Below, piece after piece: positions 1 to 8,178 of a stretch of DNA of 64,000 nucleotides (position 1 is the stretch's first letter; each line of letters opens with the position of its first letter). The notes beneath the pieces were generated by a model, which searched no databases, had not been told where the DNA came from, and saw only the letters and a program-made list of their open reading frames with translations. Location: assembly GCA_016788115.1 (NCBI GenBank), contig JAEURR010000006.1, forward strand, positions 62,001 to 126,000, in the 5' to 3' direction. Origin of the DNA: Chthonomonas sp. (GTDB lineage: Bacteria; Armatimonadota; Fimbriimonadia; Fimbriimonadales; Fimbriimonadaceae). The position numbers and the translations under genes are program-made.

Positions 1-1
1 C

Positions 2-676
2 ATTTTCAAGGCGAGCTTCGACAAGGCGAACCGAACTTCCATCACCACCACGCGCGGTGCGGGCCTCGAATCGGGCCTCGAGATTCTTCGCAACGTCGCG
101 GCCAATTTCGGGCTGCCGACCACCACCGACGTGCATCTGCCCGACCAGGCCGCCGTAGTGGCGGGCAGCGTCGATCTTCTGCAGATCCCTGCCTTTCTGT
201 GCCGTCAGACCGACCTACTCCAAGCTGCCGCGGAAACGGGCAAGCCAGTCAACGTCAAGAAGGGACAGTTCCTTGCCCCAGGCGACACGCTGAACATCGT
301 TGAGAAGCTGCGCACATTCAAGGCGAGCGGCATCATGCTCTGCGAGCGAGGCACCAGCTTCGGTTATAACACGCTCATCGTCGATATGCCCGGGCTGGAA
401 ATCATGCGATCCTTTGGCGTTCCCGTGTGCTTCGACGCGACGCACTCCGCGCAGCGCCCCGGTGGGGCGGGCACATCGACAGCGGGCAATCGCGAATCAA
501 TCCCGGCCATGGCCCGAGCGGCGGCAGCGGTGGGGCTCGACGCCCTGTTTTTAGAGGTTCACCCGGACCCAGCAAGGGCCCTCTCGGACTCCGCCACACA
601 ATGGCCGCTTGATCATGCACGGAGCCTGCTTACGAGCGTCAAGCGGATTCGAGACGCCGCACTCGCGCAGCCCTAA
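2..676 (+). CDS. kdsA: 3-deoxy-8-phosphooctulonate synthase (Kdo-8-P synthase), 5' truncated by window edge
   Basis: Cytoplasmic enzyme that condenses phosphoenolpyruvate with arabinose-5-phosphate to give Kdo-8-phosphate, the precursor of the LPS inner-core sugar. The frame is open from base 2 with no start, so the N-terminal part lies outside the window. Visible family motifs are TDVH, the [15 protein letters not shown] stretch, [22 protein letters not shown], the [11 protein letters not shown] loop and FLEVHPDP near the C-terminus. About 224 residues of the usual roughly 270-280 are present. Its presence implies an LPS-bearing outer membrane. Identification is secure; only the start is unknown. 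Confidence 0.95.
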   Translation: MFKASFDKANRTSITTTRGAGLESGLEILRNVAANFGLPTTTDVHLPDQAAVVAGSVDLLQIPAFLCRQTDLLQAAAETGKPVNVKKGQFLAPGDTLNIVEKLRTFKASGIMLCERGTSFGYNTLIVDMPGLEIMRSFGVPVCFDATHSAQRPGGAGTSTAGNRESIPAMARAAAAVGLDALFLEVHPDPARALSDSATQWPLDHARSLLTSVKRIRDAALAQP

Positions 677-881
677 AGCGAAAGCGCGCCCGTGCGTCGC
701 GTGCGCACATCCGATGAAGAGAGTTCGCCGGTTAGAGCGATCCGACGCGTCTTGCCGCAAATTCGTCGCTGCAGAGACGGCAAGCTGTCAGCTTGGCTGA
801 GGGGGATGCAGAGACAGGCCAGCTAGTTGCTGACGTTGCAGATTTCTAATCCAATCAACATGGCACCCTGAATCAAAATGT

Positions 882-957
882 TGGTAGTCCGGACGGGATT
901 CGAACCCGCGACCTCCGCCGTGAAAGGGCGGCATCCTAACCGCTAGACGACCGGACC
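882..957 (-). tRNA. tRNA-Glu (anticodon TTC)
   Basis: Read on the minus strand, a full cloverleaf is visible. The acceptor stem is GGTCCGG paired with CCGGACT, with a G-U first pair. The anticodon stem CCGCC/GGCGG carries the loop CTTTCAC, giving anticodon TTC. The T arm is GCGGG-TTCGAAT-CCCGT. Discriminator A at 885 is followed by an encoded CCA at 884-882. The 205 bases between kdsA and this gene show nothing else recognisable. Confidence 0.96.
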
Positions 958-998
958 GCGAAGCTAAATTATGGCCCGACTTGAACCTATAAATCAAG

Positions 999-1028
999 CG
1001 ACCCCCTGAGATCCATCTCAGGAGGTCG
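999..1028 (-). terminator. Terminator hairpin of the LysM/NlpC gene
   Basis: Two 14-base arms (999-1012 and 1015-1028) pair with a single C-A mismatch around a CC loop. It lies 24 bases past the minus-strand stop of the wall hydrolase and is followed in that direction by a T-rich stretch (CTTGATTT). It also separates that gene from the tRNA. Confidence 0.75.
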
Positions 1029-1051
1029 CGACATTCGCCTTCGTTTCGAAG

Positions 1052-2341
1052 TTACTTGATCACTTCGTCAGCGCCCGGTCGAACCTTAAGCTCTGGTGAG
1101 TCGGCCGGTACGGGAAGCTCTCCCGTCTCCTCAAGAACGCGCCGAACATCCTCGACCGCACGACTCACGTCATCGAAATTTCCAACTCGGCGGCCAGTGA
1201 CGTACCGCGAGCTGTAGTACTTCTCGTTGAGGTAGTTGATCCGGACGCGTCCGCTCCCGCTCGAAGCGTGAATGAACTGTCCCTTCCCGATGAAGATGCC
1301 GACATGGCTGATGCGGCTTCCACGCGTATTGAAGAACACCAGGTCTCCGCGTTGCAGCGATGCCCGCGCAACGAATGTGCCTCGGGTCGCCTGCTCGCTC
1401 GAAGTGCGAGGAAGATTGATGCCTGCCTTGCGCATCACGTAGCCGACGAATCCGCTGCAATCGAAGCCACCGCGCGAAGTACCACCCCAGACGTAGCGGG
1501 TGCCGAGCAACTCCTTGGCGTTGTCGATCAATCGATCGGCACTGCCGCCGCTCTTGACGTTGCGCTTCTTGGGCTCGTCCTTCTTCGGTTCGGGCTTCTT
1601 CTGGGAAGCCTCCTGCGACTTGTTGGAAAGCGCAACCACCTCGGTACTGGTGGAGCGTCGCGCCACTTCCGCTTGAAGTCGAGCGACTTCCGCCGCACTG
1701 ATTCCCTTCACGAGGTCCTTGCGAATCCAGCCTGCGACGTCATTGAACTGTACGTACAACCACTCGCCCTGCTGGCGTAGCACCTTGCCGTAGTCCCTTA
1801 CATCGACGCTTCCCAGCCGCGAAGAGTCCGTTGTGGGGTTCGAGCGGACTCGAACGTCATCCCCGGACACGCGGACGTAGGTGGACTTAAACTTTGCGAC
1901 CGCTTTAGTCATCGTCGATTGACGAACAACTTTTGCCGGTGCCTTGGCGACGGTCTTGGGTGCCGGAACTCGAATCTTGTCGCCGGGACGAATTCGAGTC
2001 AGATCGCGACCACCATTCATGCGCGAAAGCTCGGCTACGGAGATGCCGTATCGCTTCGCGAGGTCCCAGTTGTTATCGCCCGAACGGACGGTGTAGTTAC
2101 CGCTACCGGCCGAACTGCGCCCGCTCGTCGAGCGCTGAGAACTGGAAAGCCGAATCTCCTTGCCGATCTGGAGACGAGTTTCGCTCAGTCCCGGATTGGC
2201 TTTACGGATTTCAGACGCAGAGACGCCGGTCTTTCGAGCAATCTTCTCGACCGTATCCCCTGCTTTGATTGTATATGTGTTGCCGAAAGACGCGCTCGCC
2301 GCTAGCAAGCAGGCCCATAAGGCTAATGTCCTTACGTTCAA
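1052..2341 (-). CDS. Secreted LysM-LysM-SH3-NlpC/P60 peptidoglycan endopeptidase
   Basis: Predicted exported cell-wall hydrolase cutting peptide cross-links or stems of peptidoglycan. A signal peptide covers residues 1-20. Two LysM modules (about 22-66 and 82-127) bind glycan, and an SH3b-like domain follows (about 155-212). A Lys/Pro/Glu-rich linker (about 235-265) leads to an NlpC/P60 domain (about 268-385) with the catalytic triad visible: Cys295 in DCSGF, His346 in SHVGIF and His358 in FIHAS. The start is taken as TTG at 2341 because AGGAGG sits 8 bases upstream; another TTG two codons earlier is too close to that site. It is a single-gene unit with its own terminator. Substrate bond specificity cannot be read from sequence. 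Confidence 0.9.
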   Translation of the reverse strand: MNVRTLALWACLLAASASFGNTYTIKAGDTVEKIARKTGVSASEIRKANPGLSETRLQIGKEIRLSSSQRSTSGRSSAGSGNYTVRSGDNNWDLAKRYGISVAELSRMNGGRDLTRIRPGDKIRVPAPKTVAKAPAKVVRQSTMTKAVAKFKSTYVRVSGDDVRVRSNPTTDSSRLGSVDVRDYGKVLRQQGEWLYVQFNDVAGWIRKDLVKGISAAEVARLQAEVARRSTSTEVVALSNKSQEASQKKPEPKKDEPKKRNVKSGGSADRLIDNAKELLGTRYVWGGTSRGGFDCSGFVGYVMRKAGINLPRTSSEQATRGTFVARASLQRGDLVFFNTRGSRISHVGIFIGKGQFIHASSGSGRVRINYLNEKYYSSRYVTGRRVGNFDDVSRAVEDVRRVLEETGELPVPADSPELKVRPGADEVIK

Positions 2342-2514
2342 GGGCAATTCCTCCTCTGGTGCCTGGGAACATCGCGCTGAACTTCAGCGGTCCCTGACAA
2401 GGCTTAAGATACCTGCGCTGGCCCCCGTAAGTCAACCGGCTCAGTATCCGCCACTTGTATTATCGGACGGTGAAGCTGCATTCTTTGGTGCGACTAAATC
2501 AAGGCTGAAACGGC

Positions 2515-3285
2515 TCACTCAAACGATGCCACCACGAACGTGTGATCGCTCGGCCTTTCCGCGAGCCTGGGTTCAATGTCGATCCAGCACTCGGTGCACC
2601 GGGAAGCCAATGCGCTCGTCGCGTACAAGTGGTCGATTCGCCACCCGAGCTTGCGCTGTACTGCGTTCTTAATGAAGAAGTCCCAGTATGTATAGTGTCC
2701 GCCCTCAGTGTGATGCTGGCGGAAGAGGTCCCTGAATCCCAGATCCACCAGCCGTGCCAGCCGTGAGAACTCGTCGGGATGGTGGCCTACCTGGCCCAGC
2801 AGCTTGGGCGAATCGTAAACGTCCGCGGGAGCAGGCGCGATATTGATGTCCCCCATCCACAGCACGTGCTTGCTGCGCGAGCGCGCCGCCTCTAGCAGCG
2901 AGACGAAGTTCTCAAGCCACGCCATCTTGTACTCCCATTTCTCGGAGCCCACCTTGTTTCCGTTCGGGACGTAGGTGTTCACGATGCAAATGTCGTCCAG
3001 AGTCGCCATCACGATGCGTCGATCGTCGACCAGACCTGGATTCAGCATCCCCTTGTGCACCTGGGTGAGCGGTGCGCGAGAGAGCAGAGCCACGCCGTTG
3101 TAGCTCTTCTGCCCATGGACGATGGCGTGATAGCCAATGTCCTCAAAGTCGCTCAGCGGAAACTGGTGATCTTCGCACTTGATCTCCTGCAATCCCAGAA
3201 CATCGGGCTGATGCGTGGCCAACCAGTCCAGCAGGATCGGAAGTCTGACGCGCACTGAATTCGTGTTGAAGGTGGCAATCTTCAC
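2515..3285 (-). CDS. xthA: Exodeoxyribonuclease III
   Basis: Mg-dependent AP endonuclease and 3'-5' exonuclease of base-excision repair, 256 residues, the usual length. The EEP-fold catalytic residues are visible: Glu34 in LQEIKC, the GDINIAP motif (Asp, Asn), RIDHLY near the end and the terminal SDHTFV Asp-His pair. The start is GTG at 3285, giving MKIATFNTNS, the canonical family N-terminus. It diverges from the zinc-ribbon gene at 3319 across about 33 bases, so promoters of both genes must overlap or lie inside coding sequence. Confidence 0.95.
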   Translation of the reverse strand: MKIATFNTNSVRVRLPILLDWLATHQPDVLGLQEIKCEDHQFPLSDFEDIGYHAIVHGQKSYNGVALLSRAPLTQVHKGMLNPGLVDDRRIVMATLDDICIVNTYVPNGNKVGSEKWEYKMAWLENFVSLLEAARSRSKHVLWMGDINIAPAPADVYDSPKLLGQVGHHPDEFSRLARLVDLGFRDLFRQHHTEGGHYTYWDFFIKNAVQRKLGWRIDHLYATSALASRCTECWIDIEPRLAERPSDHTFVVASFE

Positions 3286-3318
3286 GCGTCTATCCTACCG
3301 CCCGGTACACTCGCCTGC

Positions 3319-3534
3319 GTGGATCGCGAGACCGCCGCTGGCATTCCCCGAAGTTCGTTCTTGTGGGCGTTATCGCGTCCGGACATCGTCCAGCAGTATC
3401 GCAAGATCAATCTCTGCATGCTCTGTCGCCGCGAGGGTGTCAACGCCGCTGGGATCTGCGACAACTGCTACCACGTGCTCAACTCGCCGGAGATCGACGC
3501 GGTCCAGCGGTGGCTGTCTGGAGTCGGTCCCTAA
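3319..3534 (+). CDS. Small zinc-ribbon-like protein of unknown function
   Basis: A 71-residue protein starting at GTG. Its central part carries CMLC followed 14 residues later by CDNC and then YH, a pattern suited to binding one zinc ion. No membrane segment or signal peptide is seen. Its stop codon directly abuts the GTG of the next gene (TAA-GTG), so it probably heads a three-gene transcript with the membrane-anchored unknown and hisF. I do not recognise a named family; regulator, chaperone-like adaptor or ribosome-associated protein are all possible. Confidence 0.6.
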   Translation: MDRETAAGIPRSSFLWALSRPDIVQQYRKINLCMLCRREGVNAAGICDNCYHVLNSPEIDAVQRWLSGVGP

Positions 3535-4386
3535 GTGCAGCAGCTACTTTTCGTTGTCGCCCTGATCGCGATCCTCGTCATCGGTATTCGTGCGATGCGC
3601 CATTCAGTTCGCGCCGGGATCCATCGTACGCAGATCCCCGCGCAGGTGGAGTATTGGATCTATTTGCCTACCGAGCGGGCACCGCTACAGGACGACTTGA
3701 TGAAGATCATGGTGGCGACCAACTCCGCCGACCCCAACAGACCCACCGCCATTACCGCGCGCGAGGGCATGATTTTCAGCGACATCCGTCTTCTCATCGA
3801 GCTAACTCTGCGTTCGCGCTCCCCGCATGTTTTTCGCCCAGACCTCCTGATGTCCCTCAGCGGCACCGATTCTGGCAACATCAATGGCCTGGCGGCGGCC
3901 CAATCGATGCTGAGGGTGCGATACGTCAGTCGCGAACAACTGGCCGACTATCGGCACCTCACCTTTATGCCGTATCTTGCGCACGCCAGCATGAAACTGG
4001 GCGATGGGATCGCCGTACTCGACGTCGGACGGCAGCGCCTCATGGATCCCGACCAGTTCACCCGCTGGCTCACAGCGACCACCAATCTCGAATCGTTCGA
4101 ATCGAATGTCACCATCCAGGTCGTCGAGGATGACGAGTACCGTCGCATCGTCACCACGGGCATGGTCACCATTGGGCTTCGAGAGCTTCGCACGTTGCCG
4201 CTTCAGGCCGATGCCGAGACCGTCGCGAAGCAGGTAGTCGAGGAGCTTGCGCGACGCTGCTGGGACCAGCGGACGGAGATCGAAGACATGATGGTCGACC
4301 TCGAATTTGATTCCTTCCGGGGCTACGTTCAAGGGCGCACCGCCGACACCTGCGAGTTGCGCATCCAGCGGATCACCAAGTCATGA
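3535..4386 (+). CDS. Membrane-anchored protein of unknown function
   Basis: A 283-residue protein with one N-terminal transmembrane helix (about residues 3-21, [15 protein letters not shown]) and a soluble remainder that shows no motif I recognise. It begins with GTG immediately after the preceding stop; GGAG lies about 11 bases upstream. Its TGA overlaps the hisF start in ATGA, so translation is probably coupled to hisF. A histidine-pathway role is not implied by the sequence; the coupling may only reflect a shared transcript. Confidence 0.6.
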   Translation: MQQLLFVVALIAILVIGIRAMRHSVRAGIHRTQIPAQVEYWIYLPTERAPLQDDLMKIMVATNSADPNRPTAITAREGMIFSDIRLLIELTLRSRSPHVFRPDLLMSLSGTDSGNINGLAAAQSMLRVRYVSREQLADYRHLTFMPYLAHASMKLGDGIAVLDVGRQRLMDPDQFTRWLTATTNLESFESNVTIQVVEDDEYRRIVTTGMVTIGLRELRTLPLQADAETVAKQVVEELARRCWDQRTEIEDMMVDLEFDSFRGYVQGRTADTCELRIQRITKS

Positions 4387-5159
4387 GATCGATTCGGGTC
4401 ATTCCCTGTTTGGATATCAAGGACGGTCGCGTCGTGAAGGGCGTCAACTTCGTCGGACTCCGCGATGCAGGTGACCCTGTCGAACTTGCGCGACTCTACA
4501 ACGATCAGGGCGCAGACGAGCTTGTTTTCCTCGACATCAATGCCTCAAGCGATGCCCGAACCCCGGTCATCGACCTTGCGGAGAGGGTCGCCAATGAGAT
4601 CTTCATCCCGTTCACAGTCGGCGGGGGCATCCGATCGGTCGAGCAGATCAAAGAGGCCCTGCGGGCAGGTGCGGACAAGGTGAGTCTGAACACCGCCGCA
4701 GTAAACAACCCCGATTTGATTTCGGAAGCCGCGGAACGGTTCGGCACCCAGTGCGTCGTGCTAGCTCTCGATGCCCACGCGTGGGAGGGTGAGCCCGGAA
4801 AGTGGGAAGTCGTCATTCACGGTGGACGGACGCGCACGGGGCTTGACGTCGTCGAATGGGCCATGCACGCCGAACGCCTGGGAGCAGGTGAGATTCTTCT
4901 CACGAGCATGGACGGCGACGGGACCCTGGGTGGGTACGACCTCGCGGTGACCCGCGCGGTCTCCGATGCAGTACAGGTTCCGGTCATCGCGAGCGGTGGC
5001 GCAGGCATGCCAGAGCACCTGGTCGAGGCGGTCACCCAAGGGCACGCGGACGCGGTCCTGCTCGCAAGTATCGTCCACGACGGGACCTATCACCTGGCCG
5101 ACCTGAAGAAATTCATGCACGACGCCGGAATTCCTACGAGAATCGCGAACAAATTCTGA
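4383..5159 (+). CDS. hisF: Imidazole glycerol phosphate synthase cyclase subunit
   Basis: Cyclase half of the HisF-HisH enzyme of histidine biosynthesis. It uses ammonia from HisH to turn PRFAR into imidazole-glycerol phosphate and AICAR. The 258-residue (beta/alpha)8 barrel begins with [17 protein letters not shown], with the catalytic Asp in CLDIKDGR. Phosphate-binding loops follow (VGGGIRS, ASGGAG) and the second catalytic Asp is in [10 protein letters not shown]. Its ATG overlaps the upstream stop by four bases. No hisH or other his gene lies in the window, so the pathway genes are dispersed here. A strong terminator follows at 5244. Confidence 0.97.
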   Translation: MRSIRVIPCLDIKDGRVVKGVNFVGLRDAGDPVELARLYNDQGADELVFLDINASSDARTPVIDLAERVANEIFIPFTVGGGIRSVEQIKEALRAGADKVSLNTAAVNNPDLISEAAERFGTQCVVLALDAHAWEGEPGKWEVVIHGGRTRTGLDVVEWAMHAERLGAGEILLTSMDGDGTLGGYDLAVTRAVSDAVQVPVIASGGAGMPEHLVEAVTQGHADAVLLASIVHDGTYHLADLKKFMHDAGIPTRIANKF

Positions 5160-5238
5160 ATTGGCACGTCGAATGCTTTACTCCGAGAACGGAGGCTGAA
5201 CTTCAGCTTCCGAGATAGGAGAATCCGTTCATTCTAAT

Positions 5239-6054
5239 TTAGGCCGCTGGATTTCCAGCGGTCTTTTCTTTTGCCTTGACCAGCATCGTCAGCGCCCGGA
5301 CCACGTTGATCCGTTGCGGAGACAGCGGCAGGTAAGGAGACCGGCAGTCCCCCATCTCCAAGTCGAAGTTTGGATATGCGCACTTGAGCACGCGCAGCGG
5401 TCCGAAGTCGCGCATCGTCATGCTCCAAGTCTTCAGGAGTGCAAGATCAAGCTTTGGAGAAATCCGCCCAAAGATCCCGGCGAGCGGCGAGCAAAGGACG
5501 CCTCCCGTCACCCACTCGTAAGTCGTTACCGTGCTCGATGTCTGGGGTCCGTCGGGCCAAACGGTCGAGAGCGCATGCGCGATGGTCACCCGTGGAAACT
5601 GCTGAATTTCTAGTACGGCCTGCTTCGACAGGCGGCCCAACTGGTCGACCACGATGAGCGGCAATGCGGCGTAGCTCGCGATCGTCTTGAAGTGTCCGAC
5701 AAATTCGGCCTCAGTGAAATCGCCGTAGTAGGGCGGCATGATGAGCGCGGCCCGAGCACCGTGGCGTTGAGCGTGCTGCGCCAAGTCCAAGCTAGCACCG
5801 GAATTCAGCGTCGTACAGTTCGCCACCAGCGGAATCGCTCCCCGGGTCTCGCGGCAGACGATCTCCATCACCGCTTTGCGTTCGCTGAAGCTCGTCGAGG
5901 TGAACTCGCCCACGTCGGTATTCAGCACGAGCCCTTCGATGTGGCGCTCGGTCAACCATCGAACGATCCGCGCGATGCGCACCTCGCTCAGCGATTTCCC
6001 ATCATCGGTGAAGGGCGTGATCAAGGGCGCAAAAGATCCAGTTAGGTCAAGCAT
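5239..6054 (-). CDS. DapA/NanA-family aldolase homologue lacking the Schiff-base lysine
   Basis: A 271-residue (beta/alpha)8 protein of the dihydrodipicolinate synthase / N-acetylneuraminate lyase superfamily, recognisable by NTDVGE (for the usual GTTGE), the IMPPYYGDFTE loop and overall spacing. The lysine that forms the Schiff base in active members is replaced: the segment RVTIAHAL puts Ala159 where IK is expected. The tyrosine of the YN pair is Val136, and the two threonines of GTTGE are Asp and Val. Tyr110 of PYY remains. Classical aldolase chemistry is therefore unlikely; a ligand-binding or altered role is inferred. The start is ATG 6054, with GGTGGAG upstream. It is last in a run with the methyltransferase and guaA. 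Confidence 0.7.
   Translation of the reverse strand: MLDLTGSFAPLITPFTDDGKSLSEVRIARIVRWLTERHIEGLVLNTDVGEFTSTSFSERKAVMEIVCRETRGAIPLVANCTTLNSGASLDLAQHAQRHGARAALIMPPYYGDFTEAEFVGHFKTIASYAALPLIVVDQLGRLSKQAVLEIQQFPRVTIAHALSTVWPDGPQTSSTVTTYEWVTGGVLCSPLAGIFGRISPKLDLALLKTWSMTMRDFGPLRVLKCAYPNFDLEMGDCRSPYLPLSPQRINVVRALTMLVKAKEKTAGNPAA
5244..5272 (+). terminator. Rho-independent terminator of hisF, inside the convergent gene
   Basis: Perfect 7-bp stem CCGCTGG/CCAGCGG with an ATTT loop (5244-5261), followed by TCTTTTCTTTT on the plus strand. It sits inside the last codons of the convergent DapA-like gene (stop at 5239-5241). Between hisF and this hairpin (5160-5243) are two further small inverted repeats, CTCCG-AGAA-CGGAG at 5181-5194 and GCTGAA/TTCAGC at 5195-5207. 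Confidence 0.85.
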
Positions 6055-6096
6055 AGTTGCTCCACCGTTCATTCTCGGTAGATCCAAGCAACGTTG

Positions 6097-6852
6097 CTAG
6101 GGTCGGGCGGCAAGAAGGGCGATCTGGTGTAGCCGGAAGGTGAGCGTCTCGCCCTCACCGGTTGGCCTCAGATAGTCGCGGAGCCAGCCCTCGCTGTAGA
6201 TGATGCTGTGGAGCGTACGGGTCCGAACCGGCTCTTGCACGCTCATCCGATCGAGCCAATCGTAAGCGTTGTGGGGATTCGAATGGGTTTCCACGTGCAC
6301 GATCTTGTAACCCGCCTTCTCGGTCATCGCGCGCCACTCCGTCTCCGTGTAGTTCCGCACATGGCTCGGATCGCGCAGCGTTTCGACCAACTGCAACTCT
6401 TCGTTAGCAGCCGGATCCTCAATGCCGATTGTATCGACGATCAGGAGCCAGCCTCCCGATTCGGTCACTCGCCACGCCTCAGCTAGAAACTTGGGCACGC
6501 TCTGGAAGTGGTGGGCGGCGATGCGACTTGCCACCCCTTCAAACGCGCCGTCCTCGAAGTTCAGCTCCTCGGCAAAGCCGAGGAGCGTCTCGATCTGATC
6601 GAGCCCGCGCTCGGTTGCGGTCCGGGCAGTAACTTGCAACATTTCTGGGGTTGGATCAAGCGCGACCACCTTTCTTGCGTGAGGCGCGAACGCGTAGGCC
6701 AAGTGCCCAGCCCCCGTTCCGACATCCAATACTGCCCCGCCGCGAGGCTGAGCAAGCTCAACGCACCGAGCGAGCGCGGCCTCGTTCGCGTGGGCACCGC
6801 TGGTCAGATACCGCTCGGCCGCAGGTCCAAACTGGTCGCGCGGATCGGCCAT
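6097..6852 (-). CDS. Class I SAM-dependent methyltransferase (UbiE/Methyltransf_11-like)
   Basis: A 251-residue soluble methyltransferase with the SAM-binding motif I AVLDVGTGAGHLAYAF (about residues 40-55), motif II acidic ALDPTPEML, and the later FEGVASRIAAHHFQS segment typical of Methyltransf_11 proteins. The substrate cannot be deduced; UbiE-like C-methylation and small-molecule O- or N-methylation are both possible. Its ATG overlaps the stop of the upstream exported protein by one base (TAATG), so the two are probably translationally coupled. The DapA-like gene follows 42 bases later. Confidence 0.8.
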   Translation of the reverse strand: MADPRDQFGPAAERYLTSGAHANEAALARCVELAQPRGGAVLDVGTGAGHLAYAFAPHARKVVALDPTPEMLQVTARTATERGLDQIETLLGFAEELNFEDGAFEGVASRIAAHHFQSVPKFLAEAWRVTESGGWLLIVDTIGIEDPAANEELQLVETLRDPSHVRNYTETEWRAMTEKAGYKIVHVETHSNPHNAYDWLDRMSVQEPVRTRTLHSIIYSEGWLRDYLRPTGEGETLTFRLHQIALLAARP

Positions 6853-8129
6853 TACCGAATAACCAAGTACGTCGTGCTTGAAACTGTGCGGTCGCCGATC
6901 TGAGCCCGGAACGCAATCGGGATCACTCCGCGTGCATTCTGCGGCGCGATCAGGTCGATGGGGATCTTAGCGGTTCCGCGCGAATGGTAGATGATGAACT
7001 TCTTCTCGCGGTTCCGGGCGACGCTCCAGTCGTCGGGAACTCCGACCGTAAAGACCCCGTCCACCCGCCGAAGAGTATTCGACCGCAAGATCACGTTCCC
7101 CTTGAGGACTCGGCTATCCTTCTCGGTCACCAATCCGTTTGGCAGCGTCACCTCGAAATCGACGATATCGCTGATGCGGTAGCTGGTCTGCAGCACTGCA
7201 TCCTCCAGTCCGCTCGACTTCAAGGTCGTGCGCAAGATACGGAATCCCCGCGTCGCATCCGGGGCGACGCTGGTCTCGTAGTCGATGAACGACCGGCCCT
7301 TGCGATCGAACGCCGGGAACGGCAACTCGACTCGCTTGGTGAAAGCCGCAGCGAGCCCTTCGGTTCGCATCTCTGCGCGGTTAATCTCTGTCCCACCGGT
7401 GCGCCTCATGGTCATGCGGACCTTGATCGCTTCACCGGGAACCACGGTTCGCGCTTTGTACTCGCTTGCCCACTCGATCCCACCCGGAATATTACGCCCG
7501 CGCTCGTAACGCAAGAAGACAAGCGTGCACGAGCGCGGCATAAAAGCTTCGGGGCTCGGCTGATCTCGCGCGACGTCATCTGAGCGAATCCCTAACGTTC
7601 GACCGAGGACAAATGGTTGCTCGCTTACCGCCGGAACTGCCATCTCCAGGGTCCAGCGGTCCCCTTCTTGGATTCCAGCGCTTCGAATCATCCCTTCCAG
7701 GAAAGGCTGCTCGATCCAAAGCGGCATGCTCCGGTTCATGGCGTCCATTCGCCGGGCACGCACGATCGGGGCTCCATCGCCCCAGCTCACGCGCAATTCG
7801 ACGTTGTCGTCCCCGACCAACCAGCCGTCGCCATTGAGGTCCAGCGAGAAAATGATGTCTCGGCCCACCGGAACGACGGCACCCAGGAACAGCTTGTTCG
7901 GCTCCCATTGCATCGTCGTCGGGGCATTGACCGAGGTATTCAGGCCGTCCCACTCTTCCTGGTCGAACCGCCCGTCAATCTGCGGAGTCAACGCAAGTCG
8001 CTGAGTCGAGGCGACTTCGTACCGACTGAACATCGGCGATTCAGAAGGTTGAACATCGGTGGAAACGCTATTCGCGAACGCAAAAACGCCCCCCGCAAGG
8101 GTCCAAAAACTGGCCATAAGGCTAAGCAT
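6852..8129 (-). CDS. Exported protein with CBM9/DOMON-like beta-sandwich, function unknown
   Basis: A 425-residue protein with an N-terminal hydrophobic export signal (about 1-20). Residues about 45-190 look like the CBM9/DOMON type of sugar- or haem-binding sandwich: IDGRFDQEEWDG at its start and LDLNGDGWLVGDDNVELRV in the core. The remaining 230 residues look all-beta with no catalytic motif I recognise. It lies between guaA and the methyltransferase gene. Binding of a carbohydrate or wall polymer at the cell surface is the most conservative inference; no enzymatic role is supported. Confidence 0.6.
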   Translation of the reverse strand: MLSLMASFWTLAGGVFAFANSVSTDVQPSESPMFSRYEVASTQRLALTPQIDGRFDQEEWDGLNTSVNAPTTMQWEPNKLFLGAVVPVGRDIIFSLDLNGDGWLVGDDNVELRVSWGDGAPIVRARRMDAMNRSMPLWIEQPFLEGMIRSAGIQEGDRWTLEMAVPAVSEQPFVLGRTLGIRSDDVARDQPSPEAFMPRSCTLVFLRYERGRNIPGGIEWASEYKARTVVPGEAIKVRMTMRRTGGTEINRAEMRTEGLAAAFTKRVELPFPAFDRKGRSFIDYETSVAPDATRGFRILRTTLKSSGLEDAVLQTSYRISDIVDFEVTLPNGLVTEKDSRVLKGNVILRSNTLRRVDGVFTVGVPDDWSVARNREKKFIIYHSRGTAKIPIDLIAPQNARGVIPIAFRAQIGDRTVSSTTYLVIR

Positions 8130-8178
8130 GCTGTCTTTACAGACGTGCGAAACTCGGGAAGGGATGCGGTCGCCGACC

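Noticed and set aside
6085-6087. Upstream TTG as start of the DapA-like gene
   Set aside because: ATG 6054 has GGTGGAG at good distance and gives the expected family N-terminus; the extension has no SD site.
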